NCBI RefSeq assembly: GCF_013137895.1
Contig: NZ_CP053538.1
Location: 3,503,001 to 3,567,000, forward strand
Direction: 5' to 3'
From: Hymenobacter taeanensis
Lineage (GTDB): Bacteria > Bacteroidota > Bacteroidia > Cytophagales > Hymenobacteraceae
DNA: 64,000 bases
The notes beneath the pieces are model-generated. The model was not told the DNA's origin. It ran no database searches and saw only the letters and a list, made by a program, of their open reading frames with translations. The position numbers and the translations under genes are program-made. Of the stretch, positions 26,630-34,394 are shown piece by piece; the stretch's first letter is position 1; every line of letters starts with the position of its first letter.

Positions 26630-27451
26630 ATGAGTACCCCCACCATTCTGGATAAAATCATTGCTCATAAGCGCCAGGAAGTAGCAACTCGCCGCGACCT
26701 GGTGCCGGCCAAGAAGCTGGAGCAAAGCCTGTACATGAACTCTCAACCGCTGAGCTTGCGCCGGTACCTGCTACGCGACGACCTAAGCGGTATTATTGCT
26801 GAGTTCAAGCGTAAGTCGCCGAGCAAAGGCTTCATCAACGCGCACGCCCCCGTTGAGCGTACCACGCTGGGCTACATGCAGGCCGGCGCTTCGGCACTGT
26901 CGGTGCTGACGGATACGGAGTTCTTCGGCGGTAAGAATGAGGACCTGACCACGGCCCGGCGCTATAACTTCTGCCCCATTCTGCGCAAAGATTTTACCGT
27001 AGATGAGTACCAGATTCTGGAAGCCAAGAGCATTGGGGCCGATGCCATTCTGCTGATTGCGGCCGTGCTCTCAAGTGAAGAAGTGCTGCGCCTGGGTCGG
27101 TTTGCCAAAAGCCTTGGCCTGGAGGTGCTGCTGGAAATTCATAACGCCGAAGAGCTCGACAAAACGCTGCACCCCGACGCCGTAACGCTGGTGGGCGTAA
27201 ACAACCGCAACCTCCATGACTTTTCCGTGAGCCTGGATACCTCTGGGGAGTTGGCCCAGCGCATTCCTGATGAATTCGTGAAAGTAACGGAGAGTGGCCT
27301 ACAGACCGCCGCCGACATTGAGGCCCTGCGCGCCGTAGGCTACCGCGGCTTCCTGATGGGCGAAACCTTCATGCGCCATAGTCGGCCCGAAAAAGCCTGC
27401 GCTGCCTTGGTACAGCAACTGCGCGCCACAGAAGCCATTACGCTGTTATAG
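26630..27451 (+). CDS. trpC: Indole-3-glycerol phosphate synthase
   Basis: 273 residues, a single-function TIM barrel. It closes the ring of CdRP to indole-3-glycerol phosphate. Family motifs: IIAEFKRKSPSKG (catalytic Glu/Lys) near 55-67, ALSVLTDTEFFGG, PILRKDFTVDEYQI with the catalytic Lys, LVGVNNRNLHDFSV, and VTESGLQTAADI with GFLMGETFMR at the phosphate site. Separate from trpF, unlike the enteric fusion; 118 bases after trpD. Confidence 0.97.
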   Translation: MSTPTILDKIIAHKRQEVATRRDLVPAKKLEQSLYMNSQPLSLRRYLLRDDLSGIIAEFKRKSPSKGFINAHAPVERTTLGYMQAGASALSVLTDTEFFGGKNEDLTTARRYNFCPILRKDFTVDEYQILEAKSIGADAILLIAAVLSSEEVLRLGRFAKSLGLEVLLEIHNAEELDKTLHPDAVTLVGVNNRNLHDFSVSLDTSGELAQRIPDEFVKVTESGLQTAADIEALRAVGYRGFLMGETFMRHSRPEKACAALVQQLRATEAITLL

Positions 27452-27462
27452 GCCTAGCACTT

Positions 27463-28131
27463 ATGCCAACTGCTCCTACCATGTCTGCGCCCACTGGCAC
27501 TCCTTATATAAAGGTGTGCGGTATGCGCGAGCCCGCCAGTCTGGCGGCCGTGGCCGCACTCCAGCCCGATTTCCTGGGGTTCATTTTCTACTCAAAATCC
27601 AGCCGCTACGTGGGGGAGGAGCTGAGCGCTGAAACGCTGGCCGCATTGCCCACCAGCATTCGGAAAGTGGGGGTATTTGTGAATGAAAGCACCGAGGAAA
27701 TCAGGCGGCGCGTGCAGGAGCTGGGCCTGGATCTGGTGCAGCTGCACGGCCACGAAACCCCGGCTCAGTGTCAGGAACTGCGGGAGAGCGGCCTGGCAGT
27801 GGTGAAGGCTTTCTCCGTGGGAGCCGACTTCGACTTTGGCCAGCTGATGCCCTATGTAGGCCACGTCGATTACTTTCTCTTCGATACGAAAGGCGAGCAA
27901 CCCGGCGGCAACGGCACCACTTTCGACTGGAGCCTGTTGACGCGTTACCCGTTGGAGGTGCCCTACTTCCTGGCGGGTGGCCTAGGCCTCGCCCACGCCA
28001 GCGGCTTACGTAACCTACGCCTGCCGGGCCTGTTTGCACTGGACCTGAACAGCCGGTTTGAAACGGCCCCTGGGGTGAAGGACGCCACCTTGCTCCGGCA
28101 AATGTTTACTGAACTCCGGCCCGGCAGCTAA
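27463..28131 (+). CDS. trpF: Phosphoribosylanthranilate isomerase
   Basis: 222 residues from ATG 27463; the ATG at 27481 ([15 protein letters not shown]) is an equally good start. The catalytic Cys is in IKVCGMREP, and the phosphate site in FLAGGL. Other markers are [30 protein letters not shown] and FLFDTKG. It isomerises PRA to CdRP, the step before TrpC. It begins 11 bases after the trpC stop, so the two are translated closely together. Confidence 0.95.
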   Translation: MPTAPTMSAPTGTPYIKVCGMREPASLAAVAALQPDFLGFIFYSKSSRYVGEELSAETLAALPTSIRKVGVFVNESTEEIRRRVQELGLDLVQLHGHETPAQCQELRESGLAVVKAFSVGADFDFGQLMPYVGHVDYFLFDTKGEQPGGNGTTFDWSLLTRYPLEVPYFLAGGLGLAHASGLRNLRLPGLFALDLNSRFETAPGVKDATLLRQMFTELRPGS

Positions 28132-28165
28132 TGCCCGGCCGCATCAACAAGCAACCAACCTCATC

Positions 28166-29362
28166 ATGAGCACTACCTACCAAAAACCTACGGAGCGTGG
28201 CTATTACGGCCAATTCGGCGGGGCTTTCATTCCTGAGATGCTCTACCCGAACGTAGAAGAGCTGCGCCACAACTACCTGGACATTATGGCCGAGCCGGCG
28301 TTTCAGGAGGAGTACCAGCAATTACTGCGCGACTACGTGGGCCGGCCTACGCCACTGTTCGAGGCCAAGCGACTGTCGGAGAAGTATAACACCCGCATTT
28401 TTCTGAAGCGTGAGGACCTTTGCCATACTGGCGCCCACAAAGTAAACAACACCGTAGGCCAGATCTTGCTGGCCAAGCGGCTGGGCAAAACGCGCATCAT
28501 CGCGGAAACTGGCGCGGGTCAGCACGGCGTGGCCACGGCTACGGTGTGCGCCCTCATGGGTATGCAGTGCATTGTGTACATGGGCGAAATTGACATGGAG
28601 CGCCAGAAGCCAAACGTGTACCGCATGCGCCTGCTGGGGGCTGAGGTGCGCGCCGCCATGAGTGGCAGCCGCACCCTGAAAGATGCCACCAACGAAGCCA
28701 TCCGGGACTGGATCAGCAACCCCGTGGATACGCACTACATTATTGGCTCGGTGGTAGGCCCACACCCGTACCCCGATCTGGTAGCACGCCTGCAGGCCGT
28801 AATCAGTGAAGAGATGCGCAAGCAGCTGCTGGAGAAAACCGGCTCTGAGCTACCCCAGTACGTAGTGGCCTGCGTGGGTGGTGGCTCCAATGCCGCGGGG
28901 GCCTTCTACCATTTCCTGGAAGAGCCTTCGGTGAAGCTGGTAGCGGTAGAAGCGGCTGGGCACGGCGTTAACTCCGGCCATTCGGCGGCTACGTCGGTGC
29001 TGGGCAAACCAGGTATCATTCACGGCTCGCGCACCTTACTTATGCAGGATGAGGATGGCCAGATTACGGAGCCGTATTCGCTGTCGGCGGGCCTGGATTA
29101 CCCTGGTATTGGGCCATTACACGCTTTCTTGGCCGACTCCGGTCGGGCGCGGTTTATCAGCATTGAGGATGAGCCGGCGCTAAAAGCAGTAGCGGAGTGC
29201 AGCCGGCTGGAAGGCATCATCCCGGCCCTTGAAACGGCTCACGCCTTGGCCGCGCTAGGCCAGTTAGGGGCCGGCCCCGACGATGTAGTGGTAGTAAACC
29301 TCTCCGGCCGCGGCGACAAAGACCTGGAAACGTACATTAAGTACGCCGACGCTATTATGTGA
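28166..29362 (+). CDS. trpB: Tryptophan synthase beta chain
   Basis: 398 residues. The PLP lysine is K92 in HTGAHKVNN. Further markers: [15 protein letters not shown] at the N-terminus, [13 protein letters not shown], the phosphate cradle [10 protein letters not shown], and [11 protein letters not shown]. It condenses indole with serine to tryptophan, working as an alpha2-beta2 complex with TrpA. It has the canonical TrpB1 form. It starts 34 bases after trpF. Confidence 0.97.
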   Translation: MSTTYQKPTERGYYGQFGGAFIPEMLYPNVEELRHNYLDIMAEPAFQEEYQQLLRDYVGRPTPLFEAKRLSEKYNTRIFLKREDLCHTGAHKVNNTVGQILLAKRLGKTRIIAETGAGQHGVATATVCALMGMQCIVYMGEIDMERQKPNVYRMRLLGAEVRAAMSGSRTLKDATNEAIRDWISNPVDTHYIIGSVVGPHPYPDLVARLQAVISEEMRKQLLEKTGSELPQYVVACVGGGSNAAGAFYHFLEEPSVKLVAVEAAGHGVNSGHSAATSVLGKPGIIHGSRTLLMQDEDGQITEPYSLSAGLDYPGIGPLHAFLADSGRARFISIEDEPALKAVAECSRLEGIIPALETAHALAALGQLGAGPDDVVVVNLSGRGDKDLETYIKYADAIM

Positions 29363-29374
29363 TTATTTCTCGCA

Positions 29375-29449
29375 GAGGACCGCAGATGTATCGCAGAGGT
29401 GCGCAGACGAACGACCTCCGTGTACCTCTGCGCAACCTCTGCGGTCCTC
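29375..29449. repeat. CGCAGAGG-type inverted repeat between trpB and trpA
   Basis: Outer arms GAGGACCGCAGA (29375-29386) and its complement (29438-29449) are a perfect 12-bp match; inner arms CGCAGAGGT (29392-29400) and ACCTCTGCG (29424-29432) match over 9 bp. CGCAGA units recur several times within it. There is no T run after it, so it need not end transcription. Confidence 0.7.
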
Positions 29450-29464
29450 AGCGGGAACCAACTC

Positions 29465-30244
29465 ATGAACCGAATTCAACAAGCATTTGAGAAGAAGCAG
29501 CGCGGTCTGCTTAATATTTACTTCACCGCCGGCTACCCCACGCTTGATGCCACGGTGCCCCTTATCAAAGCCATTTCGGCTGCTGGTGCCGACCTGATTG
29601 AAATTGGGATGCCGTTTTCTGACCCATTGGCCGATGGCCCTGTGATTCAACAGAGCAGCACCGTGGCCCTGGCCAACGGCATGAATATGCGGGTGCTGTT
29701 TCGCCAGCTGGAAGGCATTAGGGAGGAAGTGGCCGAAACGCCGATTCTGCTGATGGGTTACCTGAACCCGGTCATGCAGTTCGGGGTAGAGAACTTTTGC
29801 CGCGAAGCTGCTGCTGCGGGCGTAGATGGCATTATTCTGCCTGATTTGCCCCTCGACGATTACGTGGCCGAGTATCAGGAGACGTTCCGCCAGCATAATC
29901 TAAGGCCAGTGTTCCTCATCACGCCCCAAACAGCGCCCGAGCGTATTCGCCGGATTGATGAGCTGACAGACTCTTTCCTGTATCTGGTGTCGGGGCCCGG
30001 CACTACTGGTGGGCAAAATACTCAGGCTGAGGGCGTGCAGGAGGCCTACTTCCAGCGCATTGAGGCCATGAACCTGCGCAACCCGCGCCTCATCGGCTTC
30101 GGTATCGGCGACAAAGCTTCGTTCCAGAATGCCTGCCAGCATGCGGAGGGAGCCATCATTGGCTCGGCTCTGATACGGGCATTAGAAGGTGTGGATGATG
30201 CTCCTGGCGCCGCCACCCGGTTTATTCAGTCGGTAATTAAGTAA
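29465..30244 (+). CDS. trpA: Tryptophan synthase alpha chain
   Basis: 259 residues from ATG 29465 (MNRIQQAFEKKQRGLLNIYFTAGYP); an upstream in-frame extension runs through the inverted repeat and is rejected. The catalytic Glu lies in LIEIGMPFSDPLADGPVIQ and the catalytic Asp in DGIILPDLPLDDY; the phosphate site is near GFGIGDKASF and GSALIRAL. It splits indole-3-glycerol phosphate to indole, passed to TrpB. It lies 102 bases after trpB with the repeat between. Confidence 0.97.
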   Translation: MNRIQQAFEKKQRGLLNIYFTAGYPTLDATVPLIKAISAAGADLIEIGMPFSDPLADGPVIQQSSTVALANGMNMRVLFRQLEGIREEVAETPILLMGYLNPVMQFGVENFCREAAAAGVDGIILPDLPLDDYVAEYQETFRQHNLRPVFLITPQTAPERIRRIDELTDSFLYLVSGPGTTGGQNTQAEGVQEAYFQRIEAMNLRNPRLIGFGIGDKASFQNACQHAEGAIIGSALIRALEGVDDAPGAATRFIQSVIK

Positions 30245-30253
30245 CACTTTCTA

Positions 30254-30305
30254 CCGCAGAGCCCCCTTTGCGGCCCTCCGCGCACACCCCTGTGTTCCTC
30301 TGCGG
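30254..30305. repeat. Second CGCAGAGG-type inverted repeat
   Basis: CCGCAGAG (30254-30261) pairs with CTCTGCGG (30298-30305). It is the same family as the repeat between trpB and trpA, here between trpA and the DAHP synthase gene. Confidence 0.6.
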
Positions 30306-30321
30306 AAACCCCCTCCAGCAC

Positions 30322-31335
30322 ATGATCATTCAATTAGACCCGACCATTGCCGAAACCGCTAAAGCGGACATTCTGGCCCGCATCAAAGACCTGAAGTATA
30401 AAGCCACGGAGGTAAAAACCCAGCGGGCGCATTACTTGGTGGCTATTGGCAAAGCCGATATTGATCTGCGCGCCATCGGCCAGCTGCCTGGCATCCTGGA
30501 TATTCACCGCGTGTCCGACGACTACAAGCTGGTGTCACGGAAGTGGCGCGTGCGGCCCACTGTTCTCGACCTCGGCGACGGCGTGCGGATAGGGGAGGGT
30601 AACCTCACGCTGGCCGCCGGCCCCTGTAGCATTGAGAGCGAGCCGCAGATGGAGCTTATCATGCAGCACCTCGTGGATAACGACGTGCGCATTATGCGGG
30701 GCGGCGTGTTTAAACCGCGCTCTTCACCGTATTCCTTCCGGGGCTTGGGTATGGAAGGCTTAAAGCTGTTCCACCAAATGGCTCGGGCGCGCGGCATCAA
30801 GATTATCACGGAGGTGATGCAGGTGTCGCAGGTTGAGGAGATGCACGACTACGTAGATGTGTTTCAGGTGGGCGCCCGCAACACCCAAAACTTCAACTTG
30901 CTCGATGCCCTCGGCGGCGTAGATAAGCCCGTAATGATTAAGCGCGGCATTTCCGGTACCCTGGAGGAGCTACTGTCGTCGGCGGAATATGTATTCTCGG
31001 GTGGCAACGAGAAGCTGATTCTCTGCGAGCGAGGCATCCGCACGTTTGAAACAGCCTCGCGCAATACGCTTGATTTGAATGCGGTGCCTATCCTCAAAGA
31101 GAAGACCCACTTGCCCGTCATCGTTGACCCCTCGCACGGCATTGGTATTCGGGAGTACGTACCCTCAATGGCGCTGGCCGGCGTAATGGCCGGCGCCGAC
31201 GGCATCATCTATGAAGCCCACGAGAAGCCGGAAGAAGCAGCTTCTGATGGAGCTCAGACCTTGAATTTCCAGGAGTCGGAGCGCCTGATCCGGAATCTGC
31301 GCAAAGTGTACGCCCTGCGCCAGGAGCTGGAATAG
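30322..31335 (+). CDS. aroF: 3-deoxy-7-phosphoheptulonate (DAHP) synthase, type I beta
   Basis: 337 residues from ATG 30322 (MIIQLDPTIAETAKADILARIKDLKYK). The first ~70 residues form a ferredoxin/ACT-like domain of the kind on Thermotoga-type DAHP synthases, where it mediates feedback inhibition. The catalytic barrel has LAAGPCSIESE, RGGVFKPRSSPYSFRGLG, QVGARNTQNF, VMIKRGIS and IVDPSHGIG, covering the PEP, E4P and metal sites. It makes the first shikimate-pathway intermediate. As the last gene of the trp operon it links chorismate supply to Trp demand. No chorismate mutase domain is visible. Confidence 0.93.
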   Translation: MIIQLDPTIAETAKADILARIKDLKYKATEVKTQRAHYLVAIGKADIDLRAIGQLPGILDIHRVSDDYKLVSRKWRVRPTVLDLGDGVRIGEGNLTLAAGPCSIESEPQMELIMQHLVDNDVRIMRGGVFKPRSSPYSFRGLGMEGLKLFHQMARARGIKIITEVMQVSQVEEMHDYVDVFQVGARNTQNFNLLDALGGVDKPVMIKRGISGTLEELLSSAEYVFSGGNEKLILCERGIRTFETASRNTLDLNAVPILKEKTHLPVIVDPSHGIGIREYVPSMALAGVMAGADGIIYEAHEKPEEAASDGAQTLNFQESERLIRNLRKVYALRQELE

Positions 31336-31357
31336 GCCCCTGATGTGGCCTAAAGAG

Positions 31358-31405
31358 CCGCTTGGCACGTCACAATCGTAGATGTGGTGTGCCAAGCGGT
31401 TTTTT
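31358..31405 (+). terminator. Terminator of the trp operon
   Basis: 11-bp stem CCGCTTGGCAC (31358-31368) with GTGCCAAGCGG (31389-31399), a 20-base loop and T6 to 31405. Confidence 0.88.
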
Positions 31406-31775
31406 ATTGTCTGGCAGCGAAGGGTTTGTACTTTCCACAAATGCTATTCGCCTTTAGCGCTTACAGCCGATTGTTGCTGGCGTTTTTTGTGGACTCATTG
31501 TGAGTTGGCGTTGCGAGTTTATTGGTGCTGCCGCTACCCCCCTTTGCGCAAGGAGCCAACGCAGGCTTTTGTTCAGGCATCGAAATAACGAAGATGCATT
31601 AAGCAGGAGCAATAAACCGGGCTTTGACAAATCTATAAGGCTACATGTTAATAAGCAGGCCTAGGTCTGAAAATTGTTTCTGCGAAAGGAGGTTGGTTTC
31701 AGGCTGTAAGCCATGAAATACGTGATATTTATCTAATAAGCTGAACTATGGAAAGTTAGCATGCAAAAAAATAAG
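31406..31775. other. Intergenic region without visible gene
   Basis: Between the trp operon terminator and the hydroxylase control region. I see no supported coding sequence or RNA structure; base composition becomes more AT-rich toward the right end. Confidence 0.5.
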
Positions 31776-31793
31776 CGCTTATATATATAAGCG
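31776..31793. promoter_or_regulatory. Perfect 18-bp palindrome, likely operator
   Basis: CGCTTATATATATAAGCG is identical to its reverse complement. It covers the place where the -33 element of the downstream promoter would be (31785-31789), and no TTTG occurs there. This suggests that a dimeric regulator binds it, as activator or repressor of the hydroxylase gene. Confidence 0.65.
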
Positions 31794-31808
31794 GCTTTTA
31801 TAAATCCC

Positions 31809-31816
31809 TATATTTG
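31809..31816 (+). promoter_or_regulatory. -7 element of the hydroxylase promoter
   Basis: TATATTTG is a full match to TAnnTTTG. Transcription should start near 31821-31824, leaving a leader of about 170 bases before the coding sequence. Confidence 0.65.
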
Positions 31817-31822
31817 TACATC

Positions 31823-31982
31823 ATGTTTAACTATTCCGCGAAACAAGTCTGCCTAACCAATATTCGCCCCATGCAGGGCGAAATCGGGCTGCATTGCCGG
31901 TACGGAAGCTAAGAGCAACATGCTACTTCAACTCTGAAAACCAGTAAAGGCCCGACTCCGAAAGGAAATCGGGCCTTTTTTT
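31823..31982 (+). promoter_or_regulatory. Attenuator-like leader of the aromatic amino acid hydroxylase gene
   Basis: The predicted leader contains an intrinsic terminator (31946-31982) whose 5' arm can pair instead with an upstream copy of the 3' arm: TCGGGCT (31884-31890) with GGCCCGA (31949-31955; hence one G-U pair at the end). ATGCAG (31871-31876) with CTGCAT (31889-31894) could sequester that copy in a loop. A 29-codon frame from 31823 to 31912 holds Phe2, Tyr4 and Tyr27, but is not rich in aromatic codons, so the sensed signal is not evident. Confidence 0.55.
31946..31982 (+). terminator. Leader terminator hairpin
   Basis: AAAGGCCCGA (31946-31955) pairs with TCGGGCCTTT (31969-31978); the apex can form TCC-GAAA-GGA with a GNRA tetraloop. 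A T7 run (31976-31982) follows, 13 bases before the hydroxylase start. Confidence 0.88.
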
Positions 31983-31994
31983 ATCCCTAAAGCC

Positions 31995-32729
31995 ATGCTT
32001 CAGCAGCACTACGATCGGTACACGACGCAGGACCAGTTGGTTTGGAAAGTATTGTTTGACCGCCAAACGGCTCTTCTGCACAAGCGGGCCTGCTCGGCTT
32101 TTGCCAAGGGACTGGTGGCAGTGGGCTTTCACCGCAATGCTATTCCCAACTTTGAGGAGGTCAGTCAGCGTTTGTATAAAGCTACTGGTTGGCAGCTGGA
32201 GCCAGTGGAAGGCATGCTGAACGATGCTCAGTTCTTTGGGTTGCTGGCCCAGCGTAAGTTTCCGGCTACCGTCTGGATCCGCTCCATGGCGCAGTTCGAT
32301 TTCATTGAGGAGCCCGACCTGTTCCACGGCGTATTTGGGCACGTGCCGTTGCTGATGGATCAGGCCTTTGCCGATTTTCTGCACTTCTTGGGGCAAGTAG
32401 CCGCTCAGCACTTGCAGGATGAAGTGGCCCTCACTCGGCTTGAGCGGCTGTATGGCTTCACGGTGCAATTTGGGCTAGTGCAGGAGCGGGGTGAGGCCCG
32501 GATGTACGGGGCTGGTTTGTTGTCGTCATCAGGCGAGATTCATCATTGCATCGGCGACGTTACCCGCCGCTACCCCTTCGACTTGGCCACGGTACTCCAA
32601 ACGCCTTACAGCGAAGCGCATCTGCAGGACCAGTACTTCCTGCTCAACAGCTGGGAGCAGCTCACCGAGAGTGTAGCCGAATTGGCTGCTTTGCTGGCCT
32701 CTAACTGGCAGCTCAAGCCCGTGGAATAG
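31995..32729 (+). CDS. phhA: Aromatic amino acid hydroxylase family (phenylalanine 4-monooxygenase-like)
   Basis: 244 residues. Fold markers of the biopterin-dependent hydroxylases are present: VWIRSMAQFDFIEEPDLFHGVFGHVPLL gives iron-ligand His at 111 and 116 and the Phe-binding Arg in VWIR; MYGAGLLSSSGE follows. Two positions are odd. The usual LYWFTVEFGL supplies the third iron ligand, a Glu; here the sequence is LYGFTVQFGL with Gln158. The acidic residue normally after the first His (HD or HE) is Gly112. The protein may still hydroxylate Phe with a changed iron site, act on something else, or be weak. It stands alone behind its own palindrome, promoter and leader. Confidence 0.82.
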   Translation: MLQQHYDRYTTQDQLVWKVLFDRQTALLHKRACSAFAKGLVAVGFHRNAIPNFEEVSQRLYKATGWQLEPVEGMLNDAQFFGLLAQRKFPATVWIRSMAQFDFIEEPDLFHGVFGHVPLLMDQAFADFLHFLGQVAAQHLQDEVALTRLERLYGFTVQFGLVQERGEARMYGAGLLSSSGEIHHCIGDVTRRYPFDLATVLQTPYSEAHLQDQYFLLNSWEQLTESVAELAALLASNWQLKPVE

Positions 32730-32748
32730 CCTGAGCATCATCATTCTA

Positions 32749-32798
32749 CTATACCACAAGGGCCAACTTACTACAGTAAGTTGGCCCTTGTGGTATAG
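32749..32798. terminator. Bidirectional terminator with 24-bp stem
   Basis: CTATACCACAAGGGCC... (32749-32772) pairs without mismatch with 32775-32798 around a 2-base loop. It lies between the convergent hydroxylase and Mpo1-like genes. Confidence 0.82.
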
Positions 32799-32816
32799 AT
32801 ACAACGCGCGTTACCG

Positions 32817-33287
32817 CTAATACTGCCAGCCTAAGCGGCGATACACAAAGTGCAGAAGCCAGAGCGGCCCAATTAGCAGAAACTGCAGATCTTTGAGAAA
32901 AGAGGGCTTTTTACCTTCCACCTTATGGCCCCAGAATTGGCCAACCCAGGCCAGCACAAACACAATCAGGCACATGGCCCACAGTGGTAGCACGGCTCCG
33001 GCATCTACCAGACGCAATGCCCCCGCCATCAGCAGCCACACAAACAGCATCCCAATGGAAAGGCGCACCGATAGACGCAGATAATACACGATGGCTAGCC
33101 CCATCACCAAGGTGCCCCAGTTCAGCCAGGGGCTAATCTGTCGCAATGCATCTGGCACCGGAATCGACCAGAGTAGGCCTAGAATGGAGAACATAATCAG
33201 CGGCACACATACCCAGTGCACCAGCTTGTTGGTGGGGTTTTGATGGCTTTCTCCGTATTCAGAAAGCAGAGCGGGCAGGGTAGTCAT
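32817..33287 (-). CDS. Mpo1-like (DUF962) membrane protein
   Basis: 156 residues from ATG 33287 (MTTLPALLSEYGESHQNPTNKLVHWVCVPL); a longer start at 33338 lacks family support. The YGESHQNPTNKLVHWVCVP opening is the conserved DUF962/YGL010w signature, and at least three membrane helices follow, the third around VLPLWAMCLIVFVLAWVGQF with the family's W-x-G-Q-F/H-x-E-KKPS motif (GHKVEGKKPSFL). The yeast homologue Mpo1 is an iron-dependent alpha-dioxygenase acting on 2-hydroxy fatty acids; the bacterial role is unproven. Confidence 0.88.
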   Translation of the reverse strand: MTTLPALLSEYGESHQNPTNKLVHWVCVPLIMFSILGLLWSIPVPDALRQISPWLNWGTLVMGLAIVYYLRLSVRLSIGMLFVWLLMAGALRLVDAGAVLPLWAMCLIVFVLAWVGQFWGHKVEGKKPSFLKDLQFLLIGPLWLLHFVYRRLGWQY

Positions 33288-33356
33288 AGTGGAGGAGGTG
33301 GGGAGTGTAGAGGAGCAGGGCTTTGAGAAAAGATACATTTTTTATGCACATAAAAG

Positions 33357-33388
33357 AAAAGGAGCTGCCTAACCAGGCAGCTCCTTTT
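33357..33388 (-). terminator. Terminator after the dienelactone hydrolase gene
   Basis: Stem AAAAGGAGCTGCCT (33357-33370) with its perfect complement (33375-33388), loop AACC. On the minus strand it ends in a T-rich run. Confidence 0.8.
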
Positions 33389-33422
33389 GCTATAGCAATA
33401 CGGCTTGCGGCAGACGATAGGC

Positions 33423-34280
33423 CTAGCCTTTCAGCTTGAAGTTTTTCTTCAGATACGCCACGGCCGCGGTGTGCGCGTCGGATGCGTACTCTTTGTTGTA
33501 CTTGGGGTTTGAAGGGTTGGCAAAGGCGTGGTCGGCATCGTAGCTTTTGATGGTCACTTTCTTCTTCGCGGCGGCCATGTCCTTCTGAAACTGAGCTACC
33601 ACTTCAGGGTTAATCCACTTGTCTTGGGTAGCGAAAATGCCCAGCACGTCCGTGTTCAGGGTTTTGAGCTTAGCTACGTCTTTCTCGGGCATGCCGTAGT
33701 ACATCACGCAGCCAACAGCTTTCGGGCCAGCTATCAGGGCCGTTTGCAGGCTCCAGCCACCCCCGAAGCACCAGCCAACGCTGGCCACTTTGGCATTGGG
33801 GCCCGCATACAGCAAGGCACCTTTGATAATGTTCTGGGCACGGTCGGTTTTTACGCCCTGCATGAGCTTGCCGGCCTGGTCGGGGTCGGTGGCCACTTGG
33901 CCGTCGTAGAGGTCGAGGGCAATTACGTTTACGCCGGGCAGATCCTTGGCATATTGCGCGGCTTCCTTCTTAATGTAGTCGTTGAGGCCCCACCACTCGT
34001 GAATCACGAACAGGTACTTATCAGAGCGGACATTGCTCTTGATTTCAAAGGCCTTGCTGCTTTGCCCGTCCGGCGTTTTGAACTCGATGGTTTCACCCTC
34101 ACCGGCGTAAGTATACGGCAGGGGCGCATCGTGGCCACCTGAGAAGTCCTCGTTGGAGGCCAGCATGGCAAATGCCTCGGTGGCGTTAGTTGGCTTGGCG
34201 CAGCAACTCATGGCGCTTTGCGCCGAGGCCATGGTAACGGTGCTCAGAAGCAGCGCAAAAAGGGTCCAGATTTTTTTCAT
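33423..34280 (-). CDS. Dienelactone hydrolase family protein, secreted
   Basis: 285 residues from ATG 34280, the start of a signal peptide (MKKIWTLFALLLSTVTMASAQ). The alpha/beta-hydrolase core has the dienelactone hydrolase triad: Cys in GWCFGGG, Asp in FATQDKWINP, His in DADHAFANP, plus HEWWGLN near the oxyanion site. The physiological substrate of exported members is unknown. Follows the AarF gene on the same strand after about 115 bases. Confidence 0.9.
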   Translation of the reverse strand: MKKIWTLFALLLSTVTMASAQSAMSCCAKPTNATEAFAMLASNEDFSGGHDAPLPYTYAGEGETIEFKTPDGQSSKAFEIKSNVRSDKYLFVIHEWWGLNDYIKKEAAQYAKDLPGVNVIALDLYDGQVATDPDQAGKLMQGVKTDRAQNIIKGALLYAGPNAKVASVGWCFGGGWSLQTALIAGPKAVGCVMYYGMPEKDVAKLKTLNTDVLGIFATQDKWINPEVVAQFQKDMAAAKKKVTIKSYDADHAFANPSNPKYNKEYASDAHTAAVAYLKKNFKLKG

Positions 34281-34394
34281 GGAGGGGAAGAGAGGAGTGA
34301 AAAAAGCCAGTCCGGCCTCCCGATAGGGAAGCTGGACTGGGCAGCATAAACTCGTAAGTGGCAATTAGGTTTTCAGGGGCTACTCAGCAGTGAG

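Noticed and set aside
29372..29454. CRISPR-like array from repeated CGCAGAGG
   Set aside because: Units are short, irregular and arranged as an inverted repeat, with no spacers or cas genes.
31382..31588. 68-codon frame after the trp operon
   Set aside because: It begins inside the terminator hairpin and has no recognisable content.
31823..31912. 29-codon frame in the hydroxylase leader as a Phe/Tyr-sensing leader peptide
   Set aside because: Only one Phe and two Tyr codons, not clustered, and the ATG would be at the transcription start; not listed as a gene.
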